DNA from: Pedobacter sp. ISL-64
GTDB taxonomy: Bacteria > Bacteroidota > Bacteroidia > Sphingobacteriales > Sphingobacteriaceae
Direction of reading: 5' to 3'
Assembly (NCBI RefSeq): GCF_018613605.1
Contig: NZ_JAGGPU010000008.1
Span: 124,001 to 188,000 of the forward strand
Length of the DNA: 64,000 nt
In this document: one piece after another, positions 1 to 8,545 of the stretch
How the letters are laid out: each line of letters starts with the position of its first letter
How positions within the stretch are numbered: the stretch's first letter is position 1
Notes under the pieces: generated by a model
What the model was told of the DNA's origin: nothing
Database searches by the model: none
What the model saw: only the letters and a program-made list of their open reading frames with translations
Translations under genes and position numbers: made by a program

Positions 1-242
1 GCTTTAAAAAACAGTGTATAATTTAATTTAATTCGTCTGGTTTTTGTTGTTGCTTTATTTGCTATTCGTGAAGAAATCTGGCTGAAAATTTGTTTTTTTA
101 CTTCAATATTTTCAAACTGGTTTTGGTTCAAATCTGCACCATTTATACGATCATACCATTGCTCTACTATCATTTTTTCATCTGATGTAGCGGTTTGATT
201 ATTATACTTTTCTATTAAATATCTAATGTTGTCGGTATTCAA
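1..242 (-). CDS. Anti-sigma factor, FecR family, N-terminal fragment (cut by window edge)
   Basis: Reading the minus strand from 242 gives about 80 codons without a stop, running off the window. The peptide begins near LNTDNIRYLIEKYNN and has DEKMIVEQWYD, the usual N-terminal helical (sigma-binding) segment of FecR-type anti-sigma factors. It follows the ECF sigma gene by about 135 bp on the same strand, the standard sigma/anti-sigma order in Bacteroidota. The frame has no ATG before the conserved part; a TAA lies 11 codons upstream of the TTG at 242, so TTG (or ATT) is the likely start. The membrane segment and periplasmic FecR domain would lie outside the window. Confidence 0.7.
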   Translation of the reverse strand, partial: MNTDNIRYLIEKYNNQTATSDEKMIVEQWYDRINGADLNQNQFENIEVKKQIFSQISSRIANKATTKTRRIKLNYTLFFK

Positions 243-376
243 AATAGTTGCTTTTATAGGTTTATACGGTTACCCTGCAAAAAGTACCATACGATTTGTT
301 ATTTTTTAATTATTTTTTTGGAAACGCCCTTGTTATTGCATAGCGCATCAATTTGCACCAGGTACAAAAAAATGTA

Positions 377-964
377 CTACAAATGCTTAGCAATAAATAA
401 TGCCAGTAAGGCCAAAGAAGAATCGTAATTTTTAATCTTTGTACGTAAACGTTGATAAGCCATTTGGAGCTGGTTTTTTACCGTTTGTTCAGATAATGAC
501 AAATCTTCAGCTATTTGCTTAATAGAGAGGTCGTCTTCTTTTTTAAGCATATAAATTTCTTTCATCCGGATCGGCATCCGAGCTACTTCGATATCGATAA
601 TTGCTTTTAGTTCTTTCTCGAGGAGCGTGTTTTGGGAATGTACATCGGATGGGCTTGCACTTGATGTTACGCTTAGGGCATACCTTAAACGAACCTCTTC
701 TTTTTCGTAAAGTTTTAAAATTTTGTTACGGAGAATGGCAAAAAGATAAGCCAATACACTACGCTCGGCATCTAAAAGCTCTATTTTATCCCAAAGACTA
801 ACAAATACATCCTGCACAAGGTCTTGGGCAAGATCATTGCAATGGACCTTTTTGTAGGCCCGTTTGTAAAGCGCATTCCAATAAGCATCGAACACCAGAC
901 CAAACGCCTTTGCTTTGTTCAATTTTACAATAAGAAAAAAATTACTTTCTAATTCTTCGTACAT
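377..964 (-). CDS. RNA polymerase ECF sigma factor, FecI-like
   Basis: A 195-residue protein with the two sigma-70 family domains: region 2 around residues 20-90 (DLAQDLVQDVFVSLWDK, then YLFAILRNKIL) and region 4 around 125-180 with a helix-turn-helix (LSIKQIAEDLSLSEQTVKNQL). Such factors direct RNA polymerase to a small regulon, usually TonB-dependent uptake systems, when released by a FecR-type anti-sigma factor, whose fragment follows downstream. ATG at 964 is preferred over an in-frame GTG at 970. The target SusC/SusD-like genes are not visible here and may lie to the left of the window. Confidence 0.88.
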   Translation of the reverse strand: MYEELESNFFLIVKLNKAKAFGLVFDAYWNALYKRAYKKVHCNDLAQDLVQDVFVSLWDKIELLDAERSVLAYLFAILRNKILKLYEKEEVRLRYALSVTSSASPSDVHSQNTLLEKELKAIIDIEVARMPIRMKEIYMLKKEDDLSIKQIAEDLSLSEQTVKNQLQMAYQRLRTKIKNYDSSLALLALFIAKHL

Positions 965-1255
965 ATGCACAATTAGGGGAATGACTATAGGTTTTAAAGA
1001 ATACCAAAGAAAGAGCTTCCTTTATTAACCCAATGTTAAATTTAATAAAATATTTAATATCATTTATTTAAAGTGAAAATTCGCTACAGGTTAAAGGGAG
1101 GTTTTTTAGAATAAAAAAATTGGTTGTTTTGCTAAATACACGCTATATCTTTAGCCTTTTTTGTTTTATTGTTTATTTGGTTAAAAGTACAGTGAAATAT
1201 AAAGTATTTTCAGCTTTTGAGAATAAATAGGATGTTAAAAAATGCGTAAATTTTA

Positions 1256-1263
1256 TACCTTTG
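1256..1263 (+). promoter_or_regulatory. Putative Bacteroidota -7 box (TACCTTTG)
   Basis: TACCTTTG fits the TAnnTTTG -7 consensus. A clear -33 TTTG at the right distance is not seen, so the promoter is only tentative. It would start transcription near 1270, just before two hairpins. Confidence 0.4.
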
Positions 1264-1269
1264 AATAAG

Positions 1270-1362
1270 GGTTAAACATATAGCTTAGATAACTTTTGTG
1301 CCTGCTTGCAGGAAAATAATCCGATTTGGCGAGGAGTGGTACGAACACTTCTCGTCTTTTTT
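1270..1362 (+). ncRNA. Candidate small RNA ending in an intrinsic terminator
   Basis: Between the divergent sigma and LacI genes, a TAnnTTTG box is followed by about 90 bases with a short hairpin (CCTG-CTTG-CAGG near 1302) and then a 9-bp stem (1330-1338 with 1346-1354, one G-U pair, 7-nt loop) followed by a T-run at 1357-1362. Box, structure and terminator together look like a stand-alone small RNA. A second perfect 8-bp hairpin lies at 1370-1391. I do not recognise an Rfam family. The frame at 1298-1495 that overlaps this region has no protein-like features. Confidence 0.35.
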
Positions 1363-1571
1363 GTTTAAATACCCCTCCAAATTGAGGGGTACTATTGTTA
1401 ATCATTGGGGTGTAATTTATGATTGTATATCAATTTCTTCTTTTAAAGGGCTAAAATTGCATTCTATTTATAATTTTTCTATTATTATTTTTTAGAACGT
1501 ATGGTCTTTAGCTTTTCCGAAAGTATTGATATTTATATAGCAGAGGAAAGAAATGAGAAAAAAAAACAACG

Positions 1572-1581
1572 CAAACGTTTG
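1572..1581. promoter_or_regulatory. LacI-family operator, upstream copy
   Basis: The perfect 10-bp palindrome CAAACGTTTG, with the central CG typical of LacI/PurR-family operators, lies about 55 bp upstream of the LacI-family start codon. With its flank it reads CGCAAACGTTTG, matching the second copy after the gene when that copy is read on the other strand. This points to autoregulation. Confidence 0.6.
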
Positions 1582-1635
1582 ATTAATTTTGTATTATTAC
1601 ATATTGAAGAAATTTAATGTAGTTTAGCACTCAGC

Positions 1636-2652
1636 ATGCAGTCGAAACCAACAACCATCAAAGAAATAGCCAGAATCTTAAACATTTCTCCATCCAGTGT
1701 TTCCAGGGGATTGCACGATCATCCGAGCATTGGAGCAGTAACCAGGGAGAAAATTAAGCAGTTGGCGAAGTCTCTAAACTATGAGCCTAATAATGCGGCA
1801 ATTCTTTTTCAAAAAGGGAAAACATATACTATTGGCGTAATTTTACCTGAACTATCAGAACACTTTTTCTCTATTGCTATTTCTGCAATTGAAGATGAAG
1901 CCATTAAGAAAAACTATACGGTTATTTTTGCGCAGTCGCACGATAATTATGATCAGGAAGTAAAACTCGTTGAGAAAATGAAAAATCAACGGGTAGATGG
2001 TTTATTGGTATCCATCAGTAAAGACACTTCAAAGTTTGATCATTTCGAGAAACTCAATTCATTCAATATACCTGTCGTATTTTTTGACCGGATACCTCCT
2101 TTTAAAAACGTGCACTATGTAGCATGTAGCTTAGAAAGTGCAACAATTAAAGCGGTGAACTATCTTTTGAAAAAAGGACACAGAAGTATTGGAATGATTA
2201 ATGGCCCAAGTACCTTGTACGCAAGTGAGGAACGTAAAGATGGCTATATGCAGGCGATTACTTTTAATCGCTTAAAATTTGATCCATCTTTAGTGGTAAA
2301 CTGTGATTTAACTGAGGAAGGTACCATCGATGCTGCCAATCAATTTTTAAATCATAAGCGTAAACCTACAGCAATCGTGGCCTTTAACGATTATGTCGCA
2401 CTTTTCCTGATTAAGTATTTTAAAAAACTGAATGTAATTAATGATTTTGACGTAGTGAGTTATGCAAATCTGCCCATTATCAGCTATTTGGATAATTCGC
2501 CGGTAGCTTCAGTTGAACAATACCCCTATTTACAAGGACAAAAAGCAGCTAATATTTTGTTAGATCTTATTCATAGCCCTAATTCTGAGAACCAAGCCTA
2601 CTACAACACCATTGTAGAGTCTGATCTGATTGTAAACGAGGTGAAAGAATAA
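1636..2652 (+). CDS. LacI-family transcriptional regulator
   Basis: A 338-residue protein. Residues about 6-55 form a LacI helix-turn-helix and hinge (TIKEIARILNISPSSVSRGL), and 60-335 form a periplasmic-binding-protein-like sensor domain (YTIGVILPELSEHFFS, then VDGLLVSIS and PTAIVAFNDYVALF). Family members repress or activate sugar or nucleoside genes in response to a small ligand; the ligand cannot be read from the sequence. The gene stands alone, flanked on both sides by the same CAAACGTTTG palindrome. No catabolic gene is adjacent, so it may act on distant targets or on the neighbouring AraC gene. Confidence 0.9.
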   Translation: MQSKPTTIKEIARILNISPSSVSRGLHDHPSIGAVTREKIKQLAKSLNYEPNNAAILFQKGKTYTIGVILPELSEHFFSIAISAIEDEAIKKNYTVIFAQSHDNYDQEVKLVEKMKNQRVDGLLVSISKDTSKFDHFEKLNSFNIPVVFFDRIPPFKNVHYVACSLESATIKAVNYLLKKGHRSIGMINGPSTLYASEERKDGYMQAITFNRLKFDPSLVVNCDLTEEGTIDAANQFLNHKRKPTAIVAFNDYVALFLIKYFKKLNVINDFDVVSYANLPIISYLDNSPVASVEQYPYLQGQKAANILLDLIHSPNSENQAYYNTIVESDLIVNEVKE

Positions 2653-2653
2653 A

Positions 2654-2663
2654 CAAACGTTTG
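2654..2663. promoter_or_regulatory. LacI-family operator, downstream copy
   Basis: A second CAAACGTTTG palindrome begins 1 base after the LacI stop codon and about 10 bases before the convergent AraC stop. With flanks, on the minus strand, it reads GCGCAAACGTTTGTTT, closely matching the upstream copy. The two sites are about 1.08 kb apart. Confidence 0.55.
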
Positions 2664-2673
2664 CGCTAAATTT

Positions 2674-3603
2674 CTAGCTTTTGTTTAAACTTCCCGGTAA
2701 AATACTGTACTGTTTTTTAAAAGCGGTAATAAAATGTTGTGCATTTTTATAACCTACAAGGAAGGCAACTTCATTCACCGTTTTCTTTTCCTTGGATAGA
2801 AAATAGTGCGCCTTTTCCATCCTGATTTTATATAAATAGCCAAACACTGTATGACCGGTAAGTTCTTTAAATCCTCTTTTAAGTTTATAGTCATTAATCC
2901 CAGCCTTACGCGAAAGTTCCATTAATGAATTAGGCCTTTGCAAATCATGCTCTACCAATTGTTTGGCCAACAGAATCTTTTCTATATCCTCCTTTTTTAA
3001 AACGCGTGTTTGTTTCTCTTGTTTTTGATTAAAATAAGCAATAATCAACTCAAAGATCCTGGCTTCAAGGAACAGACGTTTTACCCTACCCTCGTGTTTA
3101 GGATAAATAATCTGCTGCAGTATCAACCCGATTTCCGGACTGATGGACTTTTGGATGTCGGTTTTAATATCGTGACCGAGTTCTCCTCCTGTTACCTGCT
3201 CAAAATAATCTTCTGTGAACTGTATATAAAGGCATCTGGTTTTCTCTGTGATATTAAATTTGATCGAATTAACGCCACCTGCATTAAAATCCTGTTCGTT
3301 TTTAGCCAATGATAATAAATTATCCTGCTGATGGTAATAGTTGATCGCACCGCTCAGACAAAATAAAAAGCCGATATGTTGCTGAGAAGATTCAAAGCAA
3401 AAATTCGCTTCCTGATTCGGATGGATCTCAATAATGCCGATATGGATTCCCTTAAACCACATTTCCTTTAATTGGCACTTTACATCGTTATCATCTAATG
3501 TTATAAAAGCCTCATCTATATCGTTTATGCTTTCAAAATTATCAGGATAAGTATTCTTATAAATGATATTTCCTTTAGGATAGTTTGAGAGTTTAATTGT
3601 CAT
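2674..3603 (-). CDS. AraC-family regulator of the heme/TonB receptor locus
   Basis: A 309-residue protein. The N-terminal two thirds is a ligand- or partner-sensing region without an assignable fold; residues about 205-305 are the double helix-turn-helix of AraC proteins (SLMELSRKAGINDYKLKRGF, then TVNEVAFLVGYKNAQHF). The layout resembles PchR/YbtA-type regulators that sit beside outer-membrane iron or heme receptor genes. It is divergent from the TonB receptor at 3898 across a 294-bp spacer, which probably holds both promoters. Activation of the receptor gene under iron limitation is inferred from context. Confidence 0.87.
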   Translation of the reverse strand: MTIKLSNYPKGNIIYKNTYPDNFESINDIDEAFITLDDNDVKCQLKEMWFKGIHIGIIEIHPNQEANFCFESSQQHIGFLFCLSGAINYYHQQDNLLSLAKNEQDFNAGGVNSIKFNITEKTRCLYIQFTEDYFEQVTGGELGHDIKTDIQKSISPEIGLILQQIIYPKHEGRVKRLFLEARIFELIIAYFNQKQEKQTRVLKKEDIEKILLAKQLVEHDLQRPNSLMELSRKAGINDYKLKRGFKELTGHTVFGYLYKIRMEKAHYFLSKEKKTVNEVAFLVGYKNAQHFITAFKKQYSILPGSLNKS

Positions 3604-3897
3604 CTGTATAAATTATTAATTTATTGCTCATTGTTTTCAATGGCATTTTTCACTTGCATTTATTTTCTTAATGGTGTTCAAGAGAACGCTTCGCTTAGTT
3701 AATGAGCGCGCAAAAGCTCAGTTTTTTTAAAGGTCTTGAAGCGCTCATGATTTTATTCATCCCAATGTGTGATTTGAAAATCATGATGGTTTCGTATTTA
3801 TTTAATCCGTTTGACGGTATTAATTATCCGTTTAGCGTTATCTGTTTTTTCTGATTATCTACAAATTTGCACAATTATTTATAATTAGTCTAAATAA

Positions 3898-5970
3898 ATG
3901 AAGATATATTTATTAATTGCCTTATCGCTTTGTGGATTTGTTACCGTGGCTCAAGAAATTAAAGTTGATACTATAAAGGCAAATGATTTAAAAGATGTGG
4001 TGGTTACAGGGCAATATGGCCCGCAAACCCTGAGGAACTCGGTATACAATGTAAAAACAATAAGTGCAGATCGGATTAAGCTAAGGGCTGCCACCAATGT
4101 GCAGCAGATTTTAAATACCGAACTCGGTTTCCGTTTTAGCAACGATTTAACTTTAGGTACAACCGATGTTTCTTTAATGGGGATGACTGGCCGGAATATT
4201 AAAATTTTATTGGATGGTGTGCCGATGGTAGACCGATCTGATGCCCGCGAAAGTTTAAACCAAATCGACATTAACACCATCGAAAGGATAGAAATTGTAG
4301 AAGGTCCGATGTCTGTTGTGTATGGCACCGATGCGCTGGCCGGAGTAATTAATATTATAACCAAAAATCCCGGAAAGCAATTGTTAAGCGTTAATGCGCG
4401 TGTACAGGAAGAAAGCGCTGGGAAAGAATATAACCTACTCAATGGTGCAGGCCAGCATAATCAGAATTTAAGTATTAGCTGGCAACAAAAAGGCTGGAGT
4501 GTTTTGCTCGGTGCATCGCATAACGATTTTGGTGGCTGGAATATGGCTCCGAAAACATCGTTTTTAGAAGAGTTTAATAGCTATAAAAATCAATGGAAAC
4601 CTAAGGAGCAATGGCTTGGTAATACTAAAATCGGGTACAGAAATCAAAACTTTAGTATATGGTATCGCTTAGATGGGCTAAAAGAAGATATCGATTCGCG
4701 TTTTGGAATAAACCCATCGAGTTTCGAAGGGAAGCTGTCTACCTATACCACCAAACGTTATACGCAACAATTGCAGTCTGAATGGAGGGTAAATAATAAA
4801 TTACAGATTACAGCTATAGGGGGATATACCGATCTACAACGATCAACCCACACCGTTATCCATAATTTTACAAACAACACAGAACGATTAAGTGACGATA
4901 AGGGTGAACAAGATATAGCAAAATTTAACTCAGTTATTTTTAGGTCAACTGCAATTTATACCTTAAATAAATCAGTTTCATTTCAGCCTGGTATCGAATA
5001 CAATAGAGATGCTGCTAGCGGGCAAAGGATTAACGGTGCGCCTGTAATTAATGATTATGCCGCGTTTATTTCTGCCGAGATTAAACTTGACAATGGAATA
5101 AGTTTAAGACCAGGATTGAGGTTTATTAAAAACTCCATTTACGATGCCCCTCCTGTAATTCCATCATTAAATACCAAATTTACTTTAACCAAAGATTTAG
5201 ATCTTCGATTGGCTTACGCTAAAGGTTTTCGTTCTCCAGCACTGAGGGAACTATATTACGATTTTGTAGATGCCAGTCATAATATTTTGGGTAACCCCAA
5301 TTTAAAAGCCGAAGAATCGAACAGTTTCAATGGCTCTTTGGCTTGGGCCGGCATACATGAAAAAGATCTGCAGTTCCGTTCTACGTTATCGGGTTTCTAC
5401 AATTTGTTTAAAAACAGGATTAATTTTGCCCAGTCTCCAACAGATAACTCCATAACCTCATTATTTAATGTAGATAAGTATAAAACGACAGGTGCTACAT
5501 TAGACAATACATTGATTTATAAAGATGTTCAGGCTACACTTGGCGTATCATATATCGGCCGATACAATGAATTAAGCATGAGCAATCCGGACCTGGGGAC
5601 TCCTGAATTTGCATGGGCTACGGAAGTAAACTCGAATATAACTTATACACTTCCGAAAATAAATGGGAGTATCAGCCTCTTTTATAAATATACCGGGAGC
5701 TTACCAAACTATAAACTTACAGCCGAAAACGATCCCAACTCAGTAAAACTGACAAAAATTGGTGATTTCCATACCGCAGATTTAATGCTGAACAAAAATC
5801 TATTTAAGTCTTTGACCATTAATGCAGGTATTAAAAACCTCTTTGATGTTACACAATTGAGCAATACTTCAACCGCGACAGGAGGAGCGCATAGCACAGG
5901 TGGTGATGTTCCATATAGTTATGGCCGATCGTATGTGCTTGGGCTAACCTATAACTGGAATAAACTTTAA
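3898..5970 (+). CDS. TonB-dependent outer-membrane receptor, probably heme (HmuR-like)
   Basis: A 690-residue protein with a signal peptide (cleavage after about residue 18, VTVAQ), a plug domain at about 35-150 (DVVVTG, then ILLDGVPMVD and RIEIVEGPMSVVYGTDALAG) and a beta-barrel to the C-terminus. It imports a ligand across the outer membrane using TonB energy. It lacks the N-terminal carboxypeptidase-like domain of SusC proteins and has no SusD partner. The downstream HmuY-type lipoprotein, 17 bp away, and the nearby heme oxygenase make heme the likely substrate, though I cannot confirm the heme-ligand residues. Confidence 0.85.
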   Translation: MKIYLLIALSLCGFVTVAQEIKVDTIKANDLKDVVVTGQYGPQTLRNSVYNVKTISADRIKLRAATNVQQILNTELGFRFSNDLTLGTTDVSLMGMTGRNIKILLDGVPMVDRSDARESLNQIDINTIERIEIVEGPMSVVYGTDALAGVINIITKNPGKQLLSVNARVQEESAGKEYNLLNGAGQHNQNLSISWQQKGWSVLLGASHNDFGGWNMAPKTSFLEEFNSYKNQWKPKEQWLGNTKIGYRNQNFSIWYRLDGLKEDIDSRFGINPSSFEGKLSTYTTKRYTQQLQSEWRVNNKLQITAIGGYTDLQRSTHTVIHNFTNNTERLSDDKGEQDIAKFNSVIFRSTAIYTLNKSVSFQPGIEYNRDAASGQRINGAPVINDYAAFISAEIKLDNGISLRPGLRFIKNSIYDAPPVIPSLNTKFTLTKDLDLRLAYAKGFRSPALRELYYDFVDASHNILGNPNLKAEESNSFNGSLAWAGIHEKDLQFRSTLSGFYNLFKNRINFAQSPTDNSITSLFNVDKYKTTGATLDNTLIYKDVQATLGVSYIGRYNELSMSNPDLGTPEFAWATEVNSNITYTLPKINGSISLFYKYTGSLPNYKLTAENDPNSVKLTKIGDFHTADLMLNKNLFKSLTINAGIKNLFDVTQLSNTSTATGGAHSTGGDVPYSYGRSYVLGLTYNWNKL

Positions 5971-5987
5971 CAATAAACAATAATAAC

Positions 5988-7028
5988 ATGAATAAACTGA
6001 ACTCATTAATCGCTATCGCGTTTTTAGCTACAACATTTACGGCCTGTAAAAAGAACACAGAAGAACCTATTTTTGTTGCTCCGCCATCTGATGGAAGTAC
6101 TTTAACCCTGAGTGGTAAAACAGCAGAATCAAACTATACAAATATAGTTTATGTAGATTTTAGCGCCGATAAACAGACTTCTGCAGAAAGAAAGAGTTTC
6201 AATATCGGGTTAACTTCTGATAGTAAATTCAGAGTTGTGCTTAATCCTTCTTATCAAACTACGGCAACGGCAACATCAAAAACCGATATTACAGCTGTTA
6301 CATTGGCAGATCCAGGAACAACAGTTAATTTAAATCACGACATCATGGATCCGCTTACCGTGTCGTTAGTTGATTATTGGGACGGAAATATCACTAAAAC
6401 AGCTTTTGCTGAAGTAAGTGCTACGGAAGCAGAGAACAAAGTTTATTTATTAAGCTACGAAGGAAATAAGGATAAAGACAAGTGGTTTAAATTAAAAGTT
6501 ACCCGTAATGGTTCTGGCTACAAAATTCAATATGCCCGACTAAACGAAACTGTAATAAAAACTTTGGATGTGCCTAAAAATGCTGATTATAATCTGGTTT
6601 TTGTTTCGTTAGAAAACAATAAAATTGTTCAGGCTGAACCGGCAAAAAGCACATGGGATATTTCATGGAGCTATAGTACGTTCAACTCTGGTTTAGGTTC
6701 GCCTTATTGGGTTCAGGATTTTGTTTCAATCAATAACTTAGGCGGCGTAAGTGCGGCAATGGTAGCTAAAAAAGATGCTTATGCAACATTTACTGAAGCA
6801 GATTTGGTTGGTCTTACTTTTCTATCAGTAAAAGATGTAATTGGAACAACCTGGAGAACTTCGCCTAGCCAGGCTGGTACAGGTGGCGCAGTTAAAGGTG
6901 ATCTTTGCTATATTATTAAAGATGCTACCGGTAATTATTATAAACTGAAATTCAACAGTTACATTTCTGGTGACGGTGGTGAACGCGGTAAACCAGTAAT
7001 CGAATATAAATTGGTAAAAAAGGGATAA
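5988..7028 (+). CDS. hmuY: HmuY-family heme-binding lipoprotein
   Basis: A 346-residue lipoprotein (lipobox TFTAC, Cys20). The body matches the HmuY pattern: the strand YTNIVYVDFS, the KWFKLKVTRNG segment and the diagnostic WDISWSYSTF motif near residue 220. HmuY proteins are surface-exposed hemophores that pass heme to HmuR. It is longer than Porphyromonas HmuY and has an insertion before the conserved core. It shares an operon with the receptor and is followed at once by a strong terminator, so the operon has two genes. The classic two His heme ligands cannot be assigned by eye. Confidence 0.82.
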   Translation: MNKLNSLIAIAFLATTFTACKKNTEEPIFVAPPSDGSTLTLSGKTAESNYTNIVYVDFSADKQTSAERKSFNIGLTSDSKFRVVLNPSYQTTATATSKTDITAVTLADPGTTVNLNHDIMDPLTVSLVDYWDGNITKTAFAEVSATEAENKVYLLSYEGNKDKDKWFKLKVTRNGSGYKIQYARLNETVIKTLDVPKNADYNLVFVSLENNKIVQAEPAKSTWDISWSYSTFNSGLGSPYWVQDFVSINNLGGVSAAMVAKKDAYATFTEADLVGLTFLSVKDVIGTTWRTSPSQAGTGGAVKGDLCYIIKDATGNYYKLKFNSYISGDGGERGKPVIEYKLVKKG

Positions 7029-7074
7029 TGTAAGTTAAGGCTTACCTAAAAAATATGTTTTGTTAGTTGGATAT

Positions 7075-7107
7075 AGGCTCTCCGCGATGGGGAGCCTTAT
7101 CTTTTTA
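7075..7107 (+). terminator. Intrinsic terminator of the receptor-hmuY operon
   Basis: A 9-bp stem (AGGCTCTCC with GGGGAGCCT, one G-U pair) with loop GCGAT, followed after three bases by a T-run. Confidence 0.85.
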
Positions 7108-7128
7108 TAGAGATTATTAATTTATGGG

Positions 7129-7252
7129 CGTCATGCTGATCCGATACCTATCGGATTTGTTTTACAAGCATAAATTTCAATTGCCTTGTAGCTACTTAGT
7201 GGTCAACATCTATCATGCAACAAGAAGACCCTGAAACAAGTTCAGGGTGACG
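7129..7252. repeat. Mosaic intergenic repeat (copy 1)
   Basis: It begins CGTCATGCTGA and ends TTCAGGGTGACG, the two ends being near-complementary. Inside are the palindrome CCGATACCTATCGG, a reverse copy of the GTAGCTAC/CAATTG module (7175-7205) and the hairpin CCTGAAACAAGTTCAGG. The same modules recur at many intergenic sites in the window. Confidence 0.75.
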
Positions 7253-7307
7253 GTGCGCGGACTGGCATCGTAGCGTTAGAAATCGTAATGCAAAACATTA
7301 TAAACGC

Positions 7308-7339
7308 AAAAAGGGCCCTGGCATACCAGAACCCTTTTT
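7308..7339. terminator. Bidirectional terminator after histone-like gene
   Basis: A 14-bp stem (AAAAAGGGCCCTGG with CCAGAACCCTTTTT, two G-U pairs when read on the minus strand) with loop CATA. A- and T-runs on both sides let it act in either direction; it lies 19 bp past the stop of the small minus-strand gene. Confidence 0.85.
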
Positions 7340-7358
7340 GTTTCTTACTCGCGAAATA

Positions 7359-7538
7359 TTATTTTCCAGAGTTTTTCTTGTCAGTTACTTCTGCACGGAT
7401 TTCTTGTGCTAAAACTTTAAGATCTTGCATTGCTTTACGCACACGAGTACCAGCAGCTGCATTGCCAGCATTATAAAATTTTTCTACATCTGCTTCAATA
7501 GCAGCAACAGCAGCTTTAACTTTTGAGAATTTTTCCAT
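7359..7538 (-). CDS. Small histone H1-like protein
   Basis: A 59-codon gene on the minus strand starting MEKFSKVKAAVAAIEAD and ending KKNSGK. The segment AAAGTRVRKAMQDLK is the hallmark of short 'histone H1' (Hc1-like) proteins annotated widely in Bacteroidota. These are helical, positively charged proteins thought to bind DNA; the actual role is unproven. It has its own terminator and AT-rich upstream region, so it is probably monocistronic and well expressed. It lies between hmuY and the heme oxygenase gene without obvious functional connection. Confidence 0.85.
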   Translation of the reverse strand: MEKFSKVKAAVAAIEADVEKFYNAGNAAAGTRVRKAMQDLKVLAQEIRAEVTDKKNSGK

Positions 7539-7720
7539 CGCTAATTGATGTTTTTAAGGTTTAAAAAATTTATTTTTTCAATAATACATATTTACCTTGA
7601 ATTAACAACAGAAAGCAAATATTTATTTGAAAGAAGTTTTGCACATTTACACAATCAAAAAAATGCCCTGGCACTATTATAGAGGTATTTTTTCGGATTT
7701 TGAGATCAAATTCTGGCAAC

Positions 7721-8305
7721 TCAATTCAGTTGTTTCGATAAGTTGATCAGGTTATTGAAGGTTAAATTGGCGCTATTTATACAGCGTTTATAATCTGCCT
7801 CAGCAACCGTCTGGTTTATTACAGAGACAAATATTTTCCATTTCGTACTCAGCTCATCGCCATAAACACCATAATAATTTAGGCCTGCTTCATGGTCTTT
7901 AAAATTCGGATTGGCTAAAATATGCCTTTTAATTACGTTTCCGCCCAATGTAGCGCCTTCTAGCACATACAGCGCACCTAAAACTTCGGCAGTATTTTTT
8001 TCTGGAACAAACAATGCAAAATCTAAACCTGGCAATGTTAAACTATCTATATTCCAATATTTTAAATCTTCTTCTAAAGCAGTGAGTTTCAATCTGCTTT
8101 TCATTTCCAATTGTTCGGCAATAGCTGCATCCAACATATTCGCGAGCGTATTCTCTAATTTTTGGTGAATAATATAATTAATGGTTAACAGCTTTTTATA
8201 CTGATCAATGCTTAAAGAATTGTTCATAATCTCATTCACAAACATTAATGATTCTAATGTTTTATGGTTTTCTGCTGTTTCAGTTCTCAATAAATTGGCA
8301 ATCAT
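7721..8305 (-). CDS. Biliverdin-producing heme oxygenase
   Basis: A 194-residue all-helical protein of the heme oxygenase superfamily. The proximal heme ligand is His14 in ETAENHKTLE, and the distal-helix motif EGATLGGNVI is present near residue 118. It oxidatively opens heme to biliverdin, CO and Fe2+ in the cytoplasm. The heme receptor and HmuY genes are about 0.7 kb away, suggesting a role in iron recovery from heme. The alternative is chromophore supply to a bacteriophytochrome, as in BphO; no phytochrome is in the window, though a single-domain response regulator is divergent from it. Confidence 0.87.
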   Translation of the reverse strand: MIANLLRTETAENHKTLESLMFVNEIMNNSLSIDQYKKLLTINYIIHQKLENTLANMLDAAIAEQLEMKSRLKLTALEEDLKYWNIDSLTLPGLDFALFVPEKNTAEVLGALYVLEGATLGGNVIKRHILANPNFKDHEAGLNYYGVYGDELSTKWKIFVSVINQTVAEADYKRCINSANLTFNNLINLSKQLN

Positions 8306-8490
8306 TATTTGGATTTTAATTATTAAAAAGAAAAGATCCGGATTTAATACCCGAATCTCTCCATATGGTTTTATAAAATTTTAATTTAACCTCAGGTGTG
8401 TTATATTTTTGATATTCCAACGTATTTAATTTCACGAATTAACAAATATTAAGCCTCTTTTTAGAATGTCTCTATTTTAGTAAATTCGGT

Positions 8491-8519
8491 TTTGAGATTT
8501 ATTTTTTATTATATATTTG
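8491..8519 (+). promoter_or_regulatory. Bacteroidota-type promoter of the response regulator
   Basis: TTTG at 8491-8494 and TATATTTG at 8512-8519 with a 17-bp spacer match the -33/-7 pattern, placing the transcript start just upstream of the TTG start codon at 8546. Confidence 0.55.
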
Positions 8520-8545
8520 TTTGAAATTTAAAAATCATCTCAACC

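Larger units (their letters stand above)
971..1635. other. Intergenic region between sigma factor and LacI gene
   Basis: This 665-base stretch holds the candidate small RNA, two hairpins and one LacI-type operator. A 38-codon frame at 1501-1617 contains the operator and is not convincing as a gene. Confidence 0.6.

Noticed and set aside
1298..1495. 65-codon plus-strand frame
   Set aside because: It overlaps hairpins and a T-run, has no protein-like pattern and no promoter spacing of its own.
1501..1617. 38-codon frame upstream of the LacI gene
   Set aside because: It contains the operator palindrome and is better explained as the promoter region.
3951..4442. 163-codon minus-strand frame inside the TonB receptor gene
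   Set aside because: Antisense shadow of a strongly supported gene.
7288..7476. 62-codon plus-strand frame
   Set aside because: Antisense to the histone-like gene and crossing its terminator hairpin.
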